DNA from: Anaerolineales bacterium UBA1136
GTDB taxonomy: Bacteria; Chloroflexota; Anaerolineae; Anaerolineales; UBA11657
Assembly (NCBI GenBank): GCA_002311455.1
Contig: DCAJ01000031.1
Coordinates: 1 to 16,834 of the forward strand
Direction: 5' to 3'
Length of the DNA: 16,834 nt
Both the position numbers and the translations under genes were made by a program. Below are positions 6,753 through 13,855 of the stretch, in pieces (position 1 is the stretch's first letter; every line of letters starts with the position of its first letter). The notes beneath the pieces are model-generated. The model was not told the origin of the DNA and ran no database searches. It saw nothing but the letters and a program-made list of their open reading frames with translations.

Positions 6753-8123
6753 ATGCGTAAATCAATTGTAGCGCTAGTAGGACGCCCTAACGTAGGAAAA
6801 TCTACGCTATTCAACCGGTTGGCTGGAGAACGCCTTGCGGTAGTTGATGATATTCCAGGAACCACACGCGACCGATTAGTGGCAGAGGTGGAATGGAACG
6901 GAATCTCTTTCGATCTAGTAGACACGGGTGGTATAGAAGCAAACGGTCGACAGCAAGGCACATCACCACTGGCAAGAGACTCATCTGACTTTATTGCTGA
7001 GATACGTGCTCAATATGAAATAGCAATCACCGAGGCAGATACAGTGGTGCTCTTGACAGATGTAAGTGCTGGAGTCACTTCCACAGATGTATACATAGCC
7101 AACCTATTACGTAAGGGCAGAAAAAAACATAGTAAGCAAGATAACTTGCCTCTTTTGTTAGCTATAAACAAATGTGATAATCAATCAAGAAGCATGGATG
7201 CTCATGAATTCTATGAACTAGGTATAAACAATCTGTATCCTATCGCTGCATTACATGGTCTCGGAATAGGAGAATTACTTGACGCAATTGTTTCCAAACT
7301 ACCTTCTTCGACATCAGTGAGTGAAGACGACTCGATTACCATCGCCATCGTCGGACGTCCAAATGTGGGAAAAAGTAGTTTATTAAACAAGTTGCTAGGT
7401 CAGGATCGTGTAATTGTGTCACCAGTGGCCGGTACAACACGTGATGCAATAGATACTAGGCTGAAGTACCATGAAACTATAATCACGTTAATTGATACTG
7501 CGGGAATTAGACGCCGAGGCAAAATAGAACCCGGAGTCGAGAAATATAGCGTACTACGGGCACTAAAAGCAATTGGACGTGCAGGGGTCGTACTGTTGCT
7601 AATTGATGCTACAGAACCATTCACGGCACAAGATGCTCATATAGCAGGCATGATCCTCGATAAATCACGTAGTGTAATAGTAGTAGTAAACAAATGGGAC
7701 AAAATAACTAAAGACAGTTACACAATGGACGAATATAGCACACTCGTGCGTACGACACTACAGTTCTTAGATTATGTCCCTGTAATCTTCATCTCTGCAT
7801 TAACAGGGAAGAGAGTAAACACTGCGCTTCCACTTGCTTTAAAAGTGCACGCAGCACGCCACGTTAGAATTTCTACATCTGAACTCAACCGAGTTGTGGC
7901 TTTTGCACTGATGCGACATTCACCACCGTCAAAAAACGGAAAGAGGCTTCGCATCTTTTATGCAACGCAGGTAGCCACTGCACCCCCAATAATACTATTA
8001 CATATAAATGACAAAAATCTTGTACACTTTAGCTATACACGATATCTAGAAAACAAAATTAGAGAAAGATTCAATTTTAGTGGTACTCCTATACGACTGA
8101 CTTACAGAGAACGGAGTGGATAA
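6753..8123 (+). CDS. der: ribosome-associated double GTPase Der (EngA)
   Basis: An essential GTPase that helps assemble the 50S ribosomal subunit. The 456-residue protein shows two tandem GTPase domains and a C-terminal KH-like domain. First domain: P-loop GRPNVGKST 10-18, GTTRD 36-40, DTGG 57-60 and NKCD 139-142. Second domain: GRPNVGKSS 201-209, GTTRDAID 227-234, DTAG 248-251 and NKWDK 313-317. The C-terminal domain contains the typical RYLENKIRERF and GTPIRLTYRER segments. The first domain carries a basic loop before its NKCD motif (LRKGRKKHSKQDN, about 119-131), longer than in the enzymes I know. The start at 6753 is eight bases after the YbbR gene, with no clear ribosome binding site, so translation may be coupled. 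Confidence 0.97.
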   Translation: MRKSIVALVGRPNVGKSTLFNRLAGERLAVVDDIPGTTRDRLVAEVEWNGISFDLVDTGGIEANGRQQGTSPLARDSSDFIAEIRAQYEIAITEADTVVLLTDVSAGVTSTDVYIANLLRKGRKKHSKQDNLPLLLAINKCDNQSRSMDAHEFYELGINNLYPIAALHGLGIGELLDAIVSKLPSSTSVSEDDSITIAIVGRPNVGKSSLLNKLLGQDRVIVSPVAGTTRDAIDTRLKYHETIITLIDTAGIRRRGKIEPGVEKYSVLRALKAIGRAGVVLLLIDATEPFTAQDAHIAGMILDKSRSVIVVVNKWDKITKDSYTMDEYSTLVRTTLQFLDYVPVIFISALTGKRVNTALPLALKVHAARHVRISTSELNRVVAFALMRHSPPSKNGKRLRIFYATQVATAPPIILLHINDKNLVHFSYTRYLENKIRERFNFSGTPIRLTYRERSG

Positions 8124-8129
8124 TCAATA

Positions 8130-8158
8130 TTGATACAAGACCACAACCAAGCTATAAT
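8130..8158 (+). promoter_or_regulatory. strong sigma70-type promoter before lepB
   Basis: TTGATA (8130-8135), a 17-bp spacer and TATAAT (8153-8158): a five-of-six match at -35, a perfect -10 and ideal spacing, in the 35-bp gap between der and lepB. Transcription would begin near 8165, just inside the longest reading of lepB. This suggests that lepB, deoC and the aldehyde dehydrogenases can be expressed independently of argF-der, and that LepB made from this promoter starts at the ATG at 8183. Confidence 0.6.
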
Positions 8159-8797
8159 ATGACAATAAAGACGTACTCCTCAATGACACAAATCGGGATT
8201 AATGACCAACAAGAGTCCACACCAATAGTAGCCAAAGTACTTAGAGAGTTGGTTGAAACGTTACTTTTGGCATTCGCGATCTTTGTGAGCGTAAATATAA
8301 TTACTGCACGGTTTAAAATTGAGGGTAATAGTATGCTCAACAGCTTCCAAGATGGCCAGTATATTGTGGTAAACCAACTAGCCTACAGATTTCATACTCC
8401 TGAACGAGGAGATGTTGTAGTATTTGTACCTTCTGTGAATACTACAACTACCTTCTGGGAAAATATTCTTGGAAGACCTGGACAAACCGATTATATTAAA
8501 CGTATAGTAGCCACGCCTGGTGATATTGTCGAAATCACTTCAGGACAACTTTATGTCAATGGAATTCAGAAGTTCGAACCTTATCTCCACGAACCTATGA
8601 TGATAAGAGAAACGCAGCAATGGCAGCTTGAAGCGGATCAGTATCTGGTGCTAGGCGATAATCGCAATTACTCCAAGGATTCCCGTACCTCACATATAGG
8701 TCCAGTAACAATCGAACAAATATTGGGCAAAGTATCGGCAGTCTATTTCCCTTTCAGAGACGCGCATATTGTCAAACGGCATACATATCAGAATTGA
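8159..8797 (+). CDS. lepB: signal peptidase I
   Basis: Membrane-bound serine protease that removes signal peptides from exported proteins. The longest reading has 212 residues. One membrane helix at about 31-49 is followed by the catalytic domain, with Ser58 in IEGNSML and Lys114 in DYIKRIVATPGD, the Ser/Lys dyad. The box GDNRNYSKDSR (166-176) is also typical. The preceding near-consensus promoter would start RNA near 8165, after the ATG at 8159, so the ATG at 8183 (residue 9, MTQIGIND) may be the true start. Both leave the domain intact and neither has a good ribosome binding site. A short cytosolic N-terminus and single helix resemble Gram-positive-type enzymes. deoC follows 11 bases after the stop. 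Confidence 0.93.
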   Translation: MTIKTYSSMTQIGINDQQESTPIVAKVLRELVETLLLAFAIFVSVNIITARFKIEGNSMLNSFQDGQYIVVNQLAYRFHTPERGDVVVFVPSVNTTTTFWENILGRPGQTDYIKRIVATPGDIVEITSGQLYVNGIQKFEPYLHEPMMIRETQQWQLEADQYLVLGDNRNYSKDSRTSHIGPVTIEQILGKVSAVYFPFRDAHIVKRHTYQN

Positions 8798-8808
8798 GCA
8801 AATTTAAT

Positions 8809-9696
8809 ATGGCTTTATCAGAAACTAGGATTGATCAAATAGGAGTGCAGGAAAGAGTTGCACGACTGCAATCCCGCAGCATTAAGAATGACTCTAAGAT
8901 AGAGGCACTTACTCTAGCTTTAAGCATGATTGACCTTACAACTCTTGAGGGAAGTGATTCTCCTAACAAAGTTCGCCAACTTTGTTACAAAGCTACACAT
9001 CTACATGAAAATTTTCCAGGACTGCCGCATGTTGCGGCAATATGTGTATACGCACCAATGATTGGTACTGCAAAAAAAGCACTACAAGGCAGCGAAGTTA
9101 AAGTAGCTGCTGTTGCTACAGCCTTCCCCAGTGGTATGACAAGTCTAAAGACCAAATTGGATGAAGTTAAAATAGCAGTGCAAGACGGTGCAGACGAAAT
9201 AGATATGGTCATATCACGAGGACGATTCCTTAGTGGAGACTATGATTATGTCGCCGAAGAGATCAACAAAGTAAAAGAAGCCTGTGGTTCTGCACACCTT
9301 AAAGTTATCTTGGAGACAGGTGAACTTGTGACACTTGACAATGTACGGGCAGCAAGCGAGATTGCTATGACAGCTGGAGCTGATTTTATCAAAACATCCA
9401 CGGGCAAAATCCAACCTGCTGCAACTCCCGAAGTAACCCTTGTAATGATGCAAGCCATCCGAGATTTCTATCTCAAGCATGGCAAGCAAGTTGGTCTGAA
9501 GCCAGCCGGCGGTATTAGTAAATCTAAGCAGGCAATTCAATATCTCGTAATGTTGCGTGAGACCCTAGGACAAGATTGGCTTAAACCCGACCTTTTTAGA
9601 TTTGGGGCAAGCTCACTTGCCAATGATATACTAATGCAAATTGTTAAACAGAACACTGGAATATATCAATCTACAGCATATTTTTCTATTGACTAA
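8809..9696 (+). CDS. deoC: deoxyribose-phosphate aldolase
   Basis: Class I aldolase that splits 2-deoxyribose 5-phosphate into glyceraldehyde 3-phosphate and acetaldehyde, in deoxynucleoside breakdown. Numbered from ATG 8809 (295 residues): Asp132 in DEIDMVI, Schiff-base Lys195 in DFIKTSTGK, and the second active-site Lys231 in VGLKPAGG. The protein is longer than E. coli DeoC (about 260) and has the LTTLEGSDSP N-terminal segment of the long, human-like branch. An alternative TTG at 8794, overlapping the lepB stop as TTGA, would add five residues; the ATG is preferred for its codon, and neither has a ribosome binding site. Two aldehyde dehydrogenase-family genes follow, after 9 and 2 bases, so acetaldehyde oxidation is the likely next step. 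I recall the same gene trio from actinobacteria. Confidence 0.95.
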   Translation: MALSETRIDQIGVQERVARLQSRSIKNDSKIEALTLALSMIDLTTLEGSDSPNKVRQLCYKATHLHENFPGLPHVAAICVYAPMIGTAKKALQGSEVKVAAVATAFPSGMTSLKTKLDEVKIAVQDGADEIDMVISRGRFLSGDYDYVAEEINKVKEACGSAHLKVILETGELVTLDNVRAASEIAMTAGADFIKTSTGKIQPAATPEVTLVMMQAIRDFYLKHGKQVGLKPAGGISKSKQAIQYLVMLRETLGQDWLKPDLFRFGASSLANDILMQIVKQNTGIYQSTAYFSID

Positions 9697-9705
9697 AATA
9701 TCTAC

Positions 9706-11187
9706 ATGACTATAGAGAATCCTTCCCTAAATCTACAAGCGGACTGGAGCTATGATCCAGCCCCACAAAGCATAGAGCATGTGACTATTAAAGACTCATA
9801 CGAGTTATTCATCGACGGAAAATTCACGTCTTCCAAAGACGGATCATATCGAGATAACATTAACCCTGCTACCGAAAAGACATTAACAAAAGTAGCAGAA
9901 GCCGGAGCTGAAGATGTTGAACGTGCTGTGGAAGCAGCAAGACAAGCCTATGAGGGACCCTGGTCCAAAATGCCTGCTGCTGAACGTGGTAAATTCTTAT
10001 TTAGAATTGCCCGTATGATACAAGAACGCTCCCGCGAACTGGCTATCATAGAAAGCATGGATGGTGGCAAACCCATCCGCGAATCACGGGACATTGATAT
10101 TCCTCTGGCCGCTGCACATTTCTTCTACTATGCTGGCTGGTCAGATAAGCTTGATTACGCTTTTCCAGGTCGTCAGGCGCAATCTATCGGAGTAGCCGCA
10201 CAAATAATCCCATGGAATTTTCCTCTGTTGATGGCAGCCTGGAAGCTTGCCCCAGCACTGGCAGCTGGAAACACCTTAGTACTAAAGCCAGCTGAAACCA
10301 CCCCTCTAACTGCACTGATACTAGCCGACATACTACGAGAAGCCGGTCTGCCACCTGGAGTGGTAAACATTGTCACTGGTGACGGAGAATTGGGAAGACA
10401 ATTAGTACGACACCCAGGCGTTGACAAAATTGCATTTACTGGATCCACTGTTGTAGGAAAGGAGATAATGAGGGCACTGGCAGGTAAGGGTAAACGCTTT
10501 ACCTTAGAGTTAGGGGGGAAAGCAGCCAATATTATCTTTGCCGATGCCGCAATAGATCAAGCAATAGAAGGCATAGTTAATTCAATTTTCTTCAACCAAG
10601 GACATGTATGCTGTGCGGGTTCACGCCTATTTGTAGAAGAAAGTGTGGCCCAAGAGGTGACCCAGAAGTTACGCGAACGTATGGAAACCCTGATAGTTGG
10701 AGACCCACTCGATAAGAACACAGACATCGGAGCGATAAACTCGATTGATCAGTTAAAACGCATACAAGCATACGTTGAAATTGGAAAGCAAGAAGGTGGA
10801 GAATTATATCAGTCCAATTGCATCCTACCTGATACTGGATACTGGCATGCTCCAACTTTGTTTACTAATGTTTCACAATCGCATCGCATTGTACAAGAAG
10901 AGATTTTTGGTCCAGTTCTGGCAGTTCAGACTTTTCGTACTGTAGATGAGGTAATTGACAAGGCCAACAATACTCCTTATGGTTTATCTGGAGGAGTATG
11001 GACTGACAAAGGTGCCAAAATATTCAAAGTGACCCGTAACATCCGTGCTGGAGTGATATGGGCCAACACTTTCAACAAATTTGATCCTGTCTCACCTTTC
11101 GGTGGATATAAGGAAAGTGGAATGGGAAGAGAGGGGGGTGTGGAAGGGCTACTACCATACCTAAACCTGAAAACCAATACTCAATAA
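9706..11187 (+). CDS. NAD(P)-dependent aldehyde dehydrogenase
   Basis: 493 residues, a full-length member of the ALDH superfamily that oxidises an aldehyde to the acid. All key residues are present: Asn171 in PWNFP, coenzyme-binding Lys194 in LKPAETTP, general-base Glu268 in LELGGK, nucleophile Cys302 in FNQGHVCCAG (a second Cys follows at 303), and EEIFGP near the C-terminal third. The numbering matches human ALDH2 closely. Its place directly after deoC suggests acetaldehyde from deoxyribose phosphate as substrate, giving acetate; this is inferred from context, not visible in the active site. The start at 9706 lies nine bases after deoC without a clear ribosome binding site. The stop is two bases from the next gene, a shorter homologue with which it may form a complex. 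Confidence 0.95.
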   Translation: MTIENPSLNLQADWSYDPAPQSIEHVTIKDSYELFIDGKFTSSKDGSYRDNINPATEKTLTKVAEAGAEDVERAVEAARQAYEGPWSKMPAAERGKFLFRIARMIQERSRELAIIESMDGGKPIRESRDIDIPLAAAHFFYYAGWSDKLDYAFPGRQAQSIGVAAQIIPWNFPLLMAAWKLAPALAAGNTLVLKPAETTPLTALILADILREAGLPPGVVNIVTGDGELGRQLVRHPGVDKIAFTGSTVVGKEIMRALAGKGKRFTLELGGKAANIIFADAAIDQAIEGIVNSIFFNQGHVCCAGSRLFVEESVAQEVTQKLRERMETLIVGDPLDKNTDIGAINSIDQLKRIQAYVEIGKQEGGELYQSNCILPDTGYWHAPTLFTNVSQSHRIVQEEIFGPVLAVQTFRTVDEVIDKANNTPYGLSGGVWTDKGAKIFKVTRNIRAGVIWANTFNKFDPVSPFGGYKESGMGREGGVEGLLPYLNLKTNTQ

Positions 11188-11189
11188 CC

Positions 11190-12053
11190 ATGAATGATAG
11201 AATGGATGTTCGCAAAACACACAAGATGTTCATTAACGGAAAATTCGCTCGAAGCGAGTCTGACCGTACCTATAATTGGACTACCCCGGATAACAAAGAT
11301 TCCATAAATATTTGCCATGCTTCACGCAAAGATTTCCGCGACTCAGTATCTGCTGCGAAAAACGCGCTTTCTGGATGGTCAGCAAGAACTGCATATAACA
11401 GAGCCCAAATTATTTATCGTTGTGCCGAGATACTAGAAGGACGAAGTGCGCAATTTATAGAAGAATTGCGTGCGCAAGGCCTTAATACAGAAGACGCAAC
11501 TGAAGAAGTAAGACAGACAATTGATTTACTAGTTTACTACGCAGGTTGGGCAGATAAGTACGGACAACTATTTAGCAGTGTTAATCCAGTAGCTGCTCCA
11601 TACTTTAACTTCACTGTGCTTGAAGCAACTGGAGTAGTAGCAATAATTGCCCCTCAGGAATCGGGGCTGCTAGGAATTATAGCTGCAATTGCACCTACAT
11701 TAGTAGGTGGAAATACATGTGTGGCACTAATATCTCAGGACCACCCATTATGTGCTTCATCATTGTCAGAAACATTACACACCTCTGATGTACCTGCCGG
11801 AGTAGTAAATCTACTAACCGGATTTCGTTCAGAATTAATAGAGCCATTTTCAACCCATATGGAAGTAAATGCCCTGTTATATTTCGGGGAGAATAATGAT
11901 GAAATAACACAAATTGAAACCAATGCTGCTGAAAATGTTAAACGTGTTTCCATATGTACCAACCAAGACTGGGAAGACAAGTCCTCATTGAGTCCTTACG
12001 CTATACTTCGCACACAAGAAAGCAAAACCACTTGGCATCCAATAGGATTCTAA
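11190..12053 (+). CDS. catalytically empty aldehyde dehydrogenase homologue
   Basis: 287 residues aligning with the coenzyme-binding half of the preceding enzyme: FINGKFARSES matches FIDGKFTSSKD, VYYAGWADK matches FYYAGWSDK, and AGVVNLLTG matches PGVVNIVTG. The active-site positions are changed: PWNFP is PQESG (155-159), and the KPAE lysine region reads ISQDHP (181-186). The LELGGK glutamate is absent, and the whole catalytic domain with the Cys nucleophile is missing. The protein ends with a conserved-looking KTTWHPIGF. There is no frameshift, and the frame is intact to a clean TAA. I recall proteins of the same length and ending beside deoC in actinobacteria, so this is probably a conserved non-catalytic partner rather than a broken gene. 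Its job is unknown. It might stabilise or regulate the full-length dehydrogenase, or tie it to DeoC. Confidence 0.85.
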   Translation: MNDRMDVRKTHKMFINGKFARSESDRTYNWTTPDNKDSINICHASRKDFRDSVSAAKNALSGWSARTAYNRAQIIYRCAEILEGRSAQFIEELRAQGLNTEDATEEVRQTIDLLVYYAGWADKYGQLFSSVNPVAAPYFNFTVLEATGVVAIIAPQESGLLGIIAAIAPTLVGGNTCVALISQDHPLCASSLSETLHTSDVPAGVVNLLTGFRSELIEPFSTHMEVNALLYFGENNDEITQIETNAAENVKRVSICTNQDWEDKSSLSPYAILRTQESKTTWHPIGF

Positions 12054-12065
12054 TTAAATACTAAC

Positions 12066-13571
12066 TTACAAACTATAGATATTACTATATTTGTTATGTA
12101 AATAATTAAGATAGGGTCTTGAATCCATAGAATCACCTGTTACGCGCTTGACCAACTCACCAGCAGTAAACTTGCTACCGTGGCAATGTATATTTTCACG
12201 TAACCAATATAGTAATCCGTCAAAATTACCTTTAGATATATCTGACTCTAAGTCTGTAATCTCTTTCTGTGCACAATCAAACAATTGCACTGAAAGAAGA
12301 TTTCCTATTGTATAAGTAGCAAAATAGCCAATAGCTCCAATAGACCAATGTATGTCTTGCAAGACTCCATCGGAGTCATTGTGAGGTACTATGCCTAAAT
12401 AATCTTTATACTTCTCCGTCCATGCTGCTGGTAAATCATTTAGATGCAAATCTCCACTAAGCAAATCCAATTCCAGCTCAAATCTTATGATTATATGTAA
12501 GTTATAAGTTACTTCATCTGCTTCCACCCTGATTAACGATGGCTCGGAACGATTGATAGCACGATAAAATTCATCGTGAGTAACTTGACCTAGTTGGTCC
12601 GGAAAAACCGTTTGTAATTGAGGAAAAAAATGTAGCCAGAATGGTCGGCTGCGTCCCACCAAATTTTCCCATAGACGTGATTGTGATTCATGTACACCTA
12701 GTGAAACACCCGTATCCATTCCAGTACGTGCTAACTCTGGAGATATGCCTTGCTCGTACAATGCATGACCCACTTCGTGCATTGTACCAAAAAGAGCCGA
12801 GGGCAAAAATCTGCTATCGAAACGAGTTGTAATGCGCACGTCATCAATTGAAAAATGAGTACAAAATGGATGTAACGTCTCATCCTGGCGACCACGATTT
12901 AGATCATAACCAAGTTTCTTAGCTATGCACAGCCCAAACTCTCGCTGCCGGTCGATGTCGAAATCTCCGTAAAGAATTTCGTTATTTACTACATCAGCAC
13001 GCGATTTGATTGCATCGACCAAATCAATCAATTCATCCTTCATGCCACTAAACATTTTTTGCACTTCAGAGGTTTTCATGTCCGGTTCGTATTTATCAAG
13101 AAGCGGATCATATAAATGGTCATATGGTGCAAAACATTCGGCTCGTTGTCGAGAAAGCTCGATCACCTTTTGAAGATGTGGTTGAAATTCCGAATAATCA
13201 TCATTCTGCCGAGCTGACGCCCAAGCCTCCTGTGCTAGTGCGGTAGTGCTAGCCAACTCTGCCACCAATTCGGTAGGTATTTTACTTTCACGTTCATACT
13301 CGCGCGCGACGAACCGTATCAAACTGGCTTCATCAGTGTCATAATCCCACTGTCCCGATGAATTGCTCAACTCTTTAATAAGTCCACCGATTTCATCAGT
13401 AATAAACAATCGATGGGCTAGACCCTGGAGTGTAGCCAATTGTTCTGCCCGAGCTTTAGCACCTCCAGGAGGCATATAAGTTTGTTGTTCCCAAGACAAT
13501 AATGCGGACGATCTTTGTAAATCAACAACCTCCGCTAGACGCATTTTTAAGGTCTGTAATTTAATATTCAT
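12066..13571 (-). CDS. M32-family metallocarboxypeptidase
   Basis: Cytosolic zinc carboxypeptidase (Taq/Pfu carboxypeptidase family) that trims C-terminal residues from peptides. It has 501 residues, typical for the family. The zinc motif HEVGH is at 265-269 (12765-12779) and the third ligand Glu is in GVHESQSRLWEN (Glu295). Other family blocks are present: SWEQQTYMPPGG near the N-terminus, TRFDSRFLPSALFGTMHEVG, and IRVEADEVTYNLHI. The frame extends upstream to an ATG at 13613. The ATG at 13571 is chosen because AGGAAA lies just upstream and MNIKLQTLKMRLAEV matches the usual beginning. It converges on the aldehyde dehydrogenase operon with 12 bases between stop codons and no visible terminator. 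The tRNA-Glu gene is divergent upstream. Confidence 0.94.
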   Translation of the reverse strand: MNIKLQTLKMRLAEVVDLQRSSALLSWEQQTYMPPGGAKARAEQLATLQGLAHRLFITDEIGGLIKELSNSSGQWDYDTDEASLIRFVAREYERESKIPTELVAELASTTALAQEAWASARQNDDYSEFQPHLQKVIELSRQRAECFAPYDHLYDPLLDKYEPDMKTSEVQKMFSGMKDELIDLVDAIKSRADVVNNEILYGDFDIDRQREFGLCIAKKLGYDLNRGRQDETLHPFCTHFSIDDVRITTRFDSRFLPSALFGTMHEVGHALYEQGISPELARTGMDTGVSLGVHESQSRLWENLVGRSRPFWLHFFPQLQTVFPDQLGQVTHDEFYRAINRSEPSLIRVEADEVTYNLHIIIRFELELDLLSGDLHLNDLPAAWTEKYKDYLGIVPHNDSDGVLQDIHWSIGAIGYFATYTIGNLLSVQLFDCAQKEITDLESDISKGNFDGLLYWLRENIHCHGSKFTAGELVKRVTGDSMDSRPYLNYLHNKYSNIYSL

Positions 13572-13650
13572 AAGTTTCCTATTACGAATTAAGTCGAGTG
13601 GAATATGACACATTGAAGTCTACCACAATCAATATAAATGCTCATCTGAC

Positions 13651-13680
13651 TTGACCCACACTTTCCATACATGGTAGAAT
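13651..13680 (+). promoter_or_regulatory. promoter of the tRNA-Glu gene
   Basis: TTGACC (13651-13656), an 18-bp spacer and TAGAAT (13675-13680), with 16 bases from the -10 box to the first base of the mature tRNA. Orientation and distance fit a dedicated tRNA promoter. Transcription could continue into the DUF3048 gene, since no terminator is seen between them. Confidence 0.6.
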
Positions 13681-13696
13681 GCCGCCCGTGTCAGTA

Positions 13697-13769
13697 GCCC
13701 CCATCGTCTAGGGGACCAGGACGTGGGCCTTTCAAGCCCAAGACCGGAGTTCGAATCTCCGTGGGGGCA
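13697..13769 (+). tRNA. tRNA-Glu, anticodon TTC
   Basis: A complete 73-base cloverleaf. The acceptor stem GCCCCCA (13697-13703) pairs with TGGGGGC (13762-13768). The D-arm starts TCGTCTAGGGGACCAGGAC. The anticodon stem TGGGC/GCCCA holds the loop CTTTCAA, with anticodon TTC. The T-arm is CGGAG-TTCGAAT-CTCCG. The discriminator base is A, and CCA is not encoded, so it is added after transcription. The TCGTCTAG D-arm and CTTTCA loop match bacterial tRNA-Glu, which reads GAA and GAG codons. Confidence 0.97.
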
Positions 13770-13855
13770 CAAGTAGTGTAATATACAAGATACGTTGGTT
13801 TTCAATGTAGGCACATCCTGGACAGGGTACAAAATCCTACTCTATATATTGATAA

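Noticed and set aside
11190..12053. Short aldehyde dehydrogenase as a simple truncated pseudogene
   Set aside because: The frame is intact, the active-site positions before the end are already changed, and the C-terminal tail looks like a natural family ending rather than a cut.
12054..12110. Rho-independent terminator between the convergent dehydrogenase and carboxypeptidase genes
   Set aside because: The stretch is AT-rich but I see no stable stem followed by a T-run on either strand.
13572..13613. Carboxypeptidase start at the upstream ATG 13613
   Set aside because: The added 14 residues do not match the family beginning, while the ATG at 13571 has AGGAAA at a proper distance.
13629..13832. 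Minus-strand open frame of 67 codons across the tRNA
   Set aside because: It is the antisense of tRNA-Glu; the GDSNSGLGLERPTSWSPRRW-type peptide is a well-known artefact of reading tRNA genes backwards.
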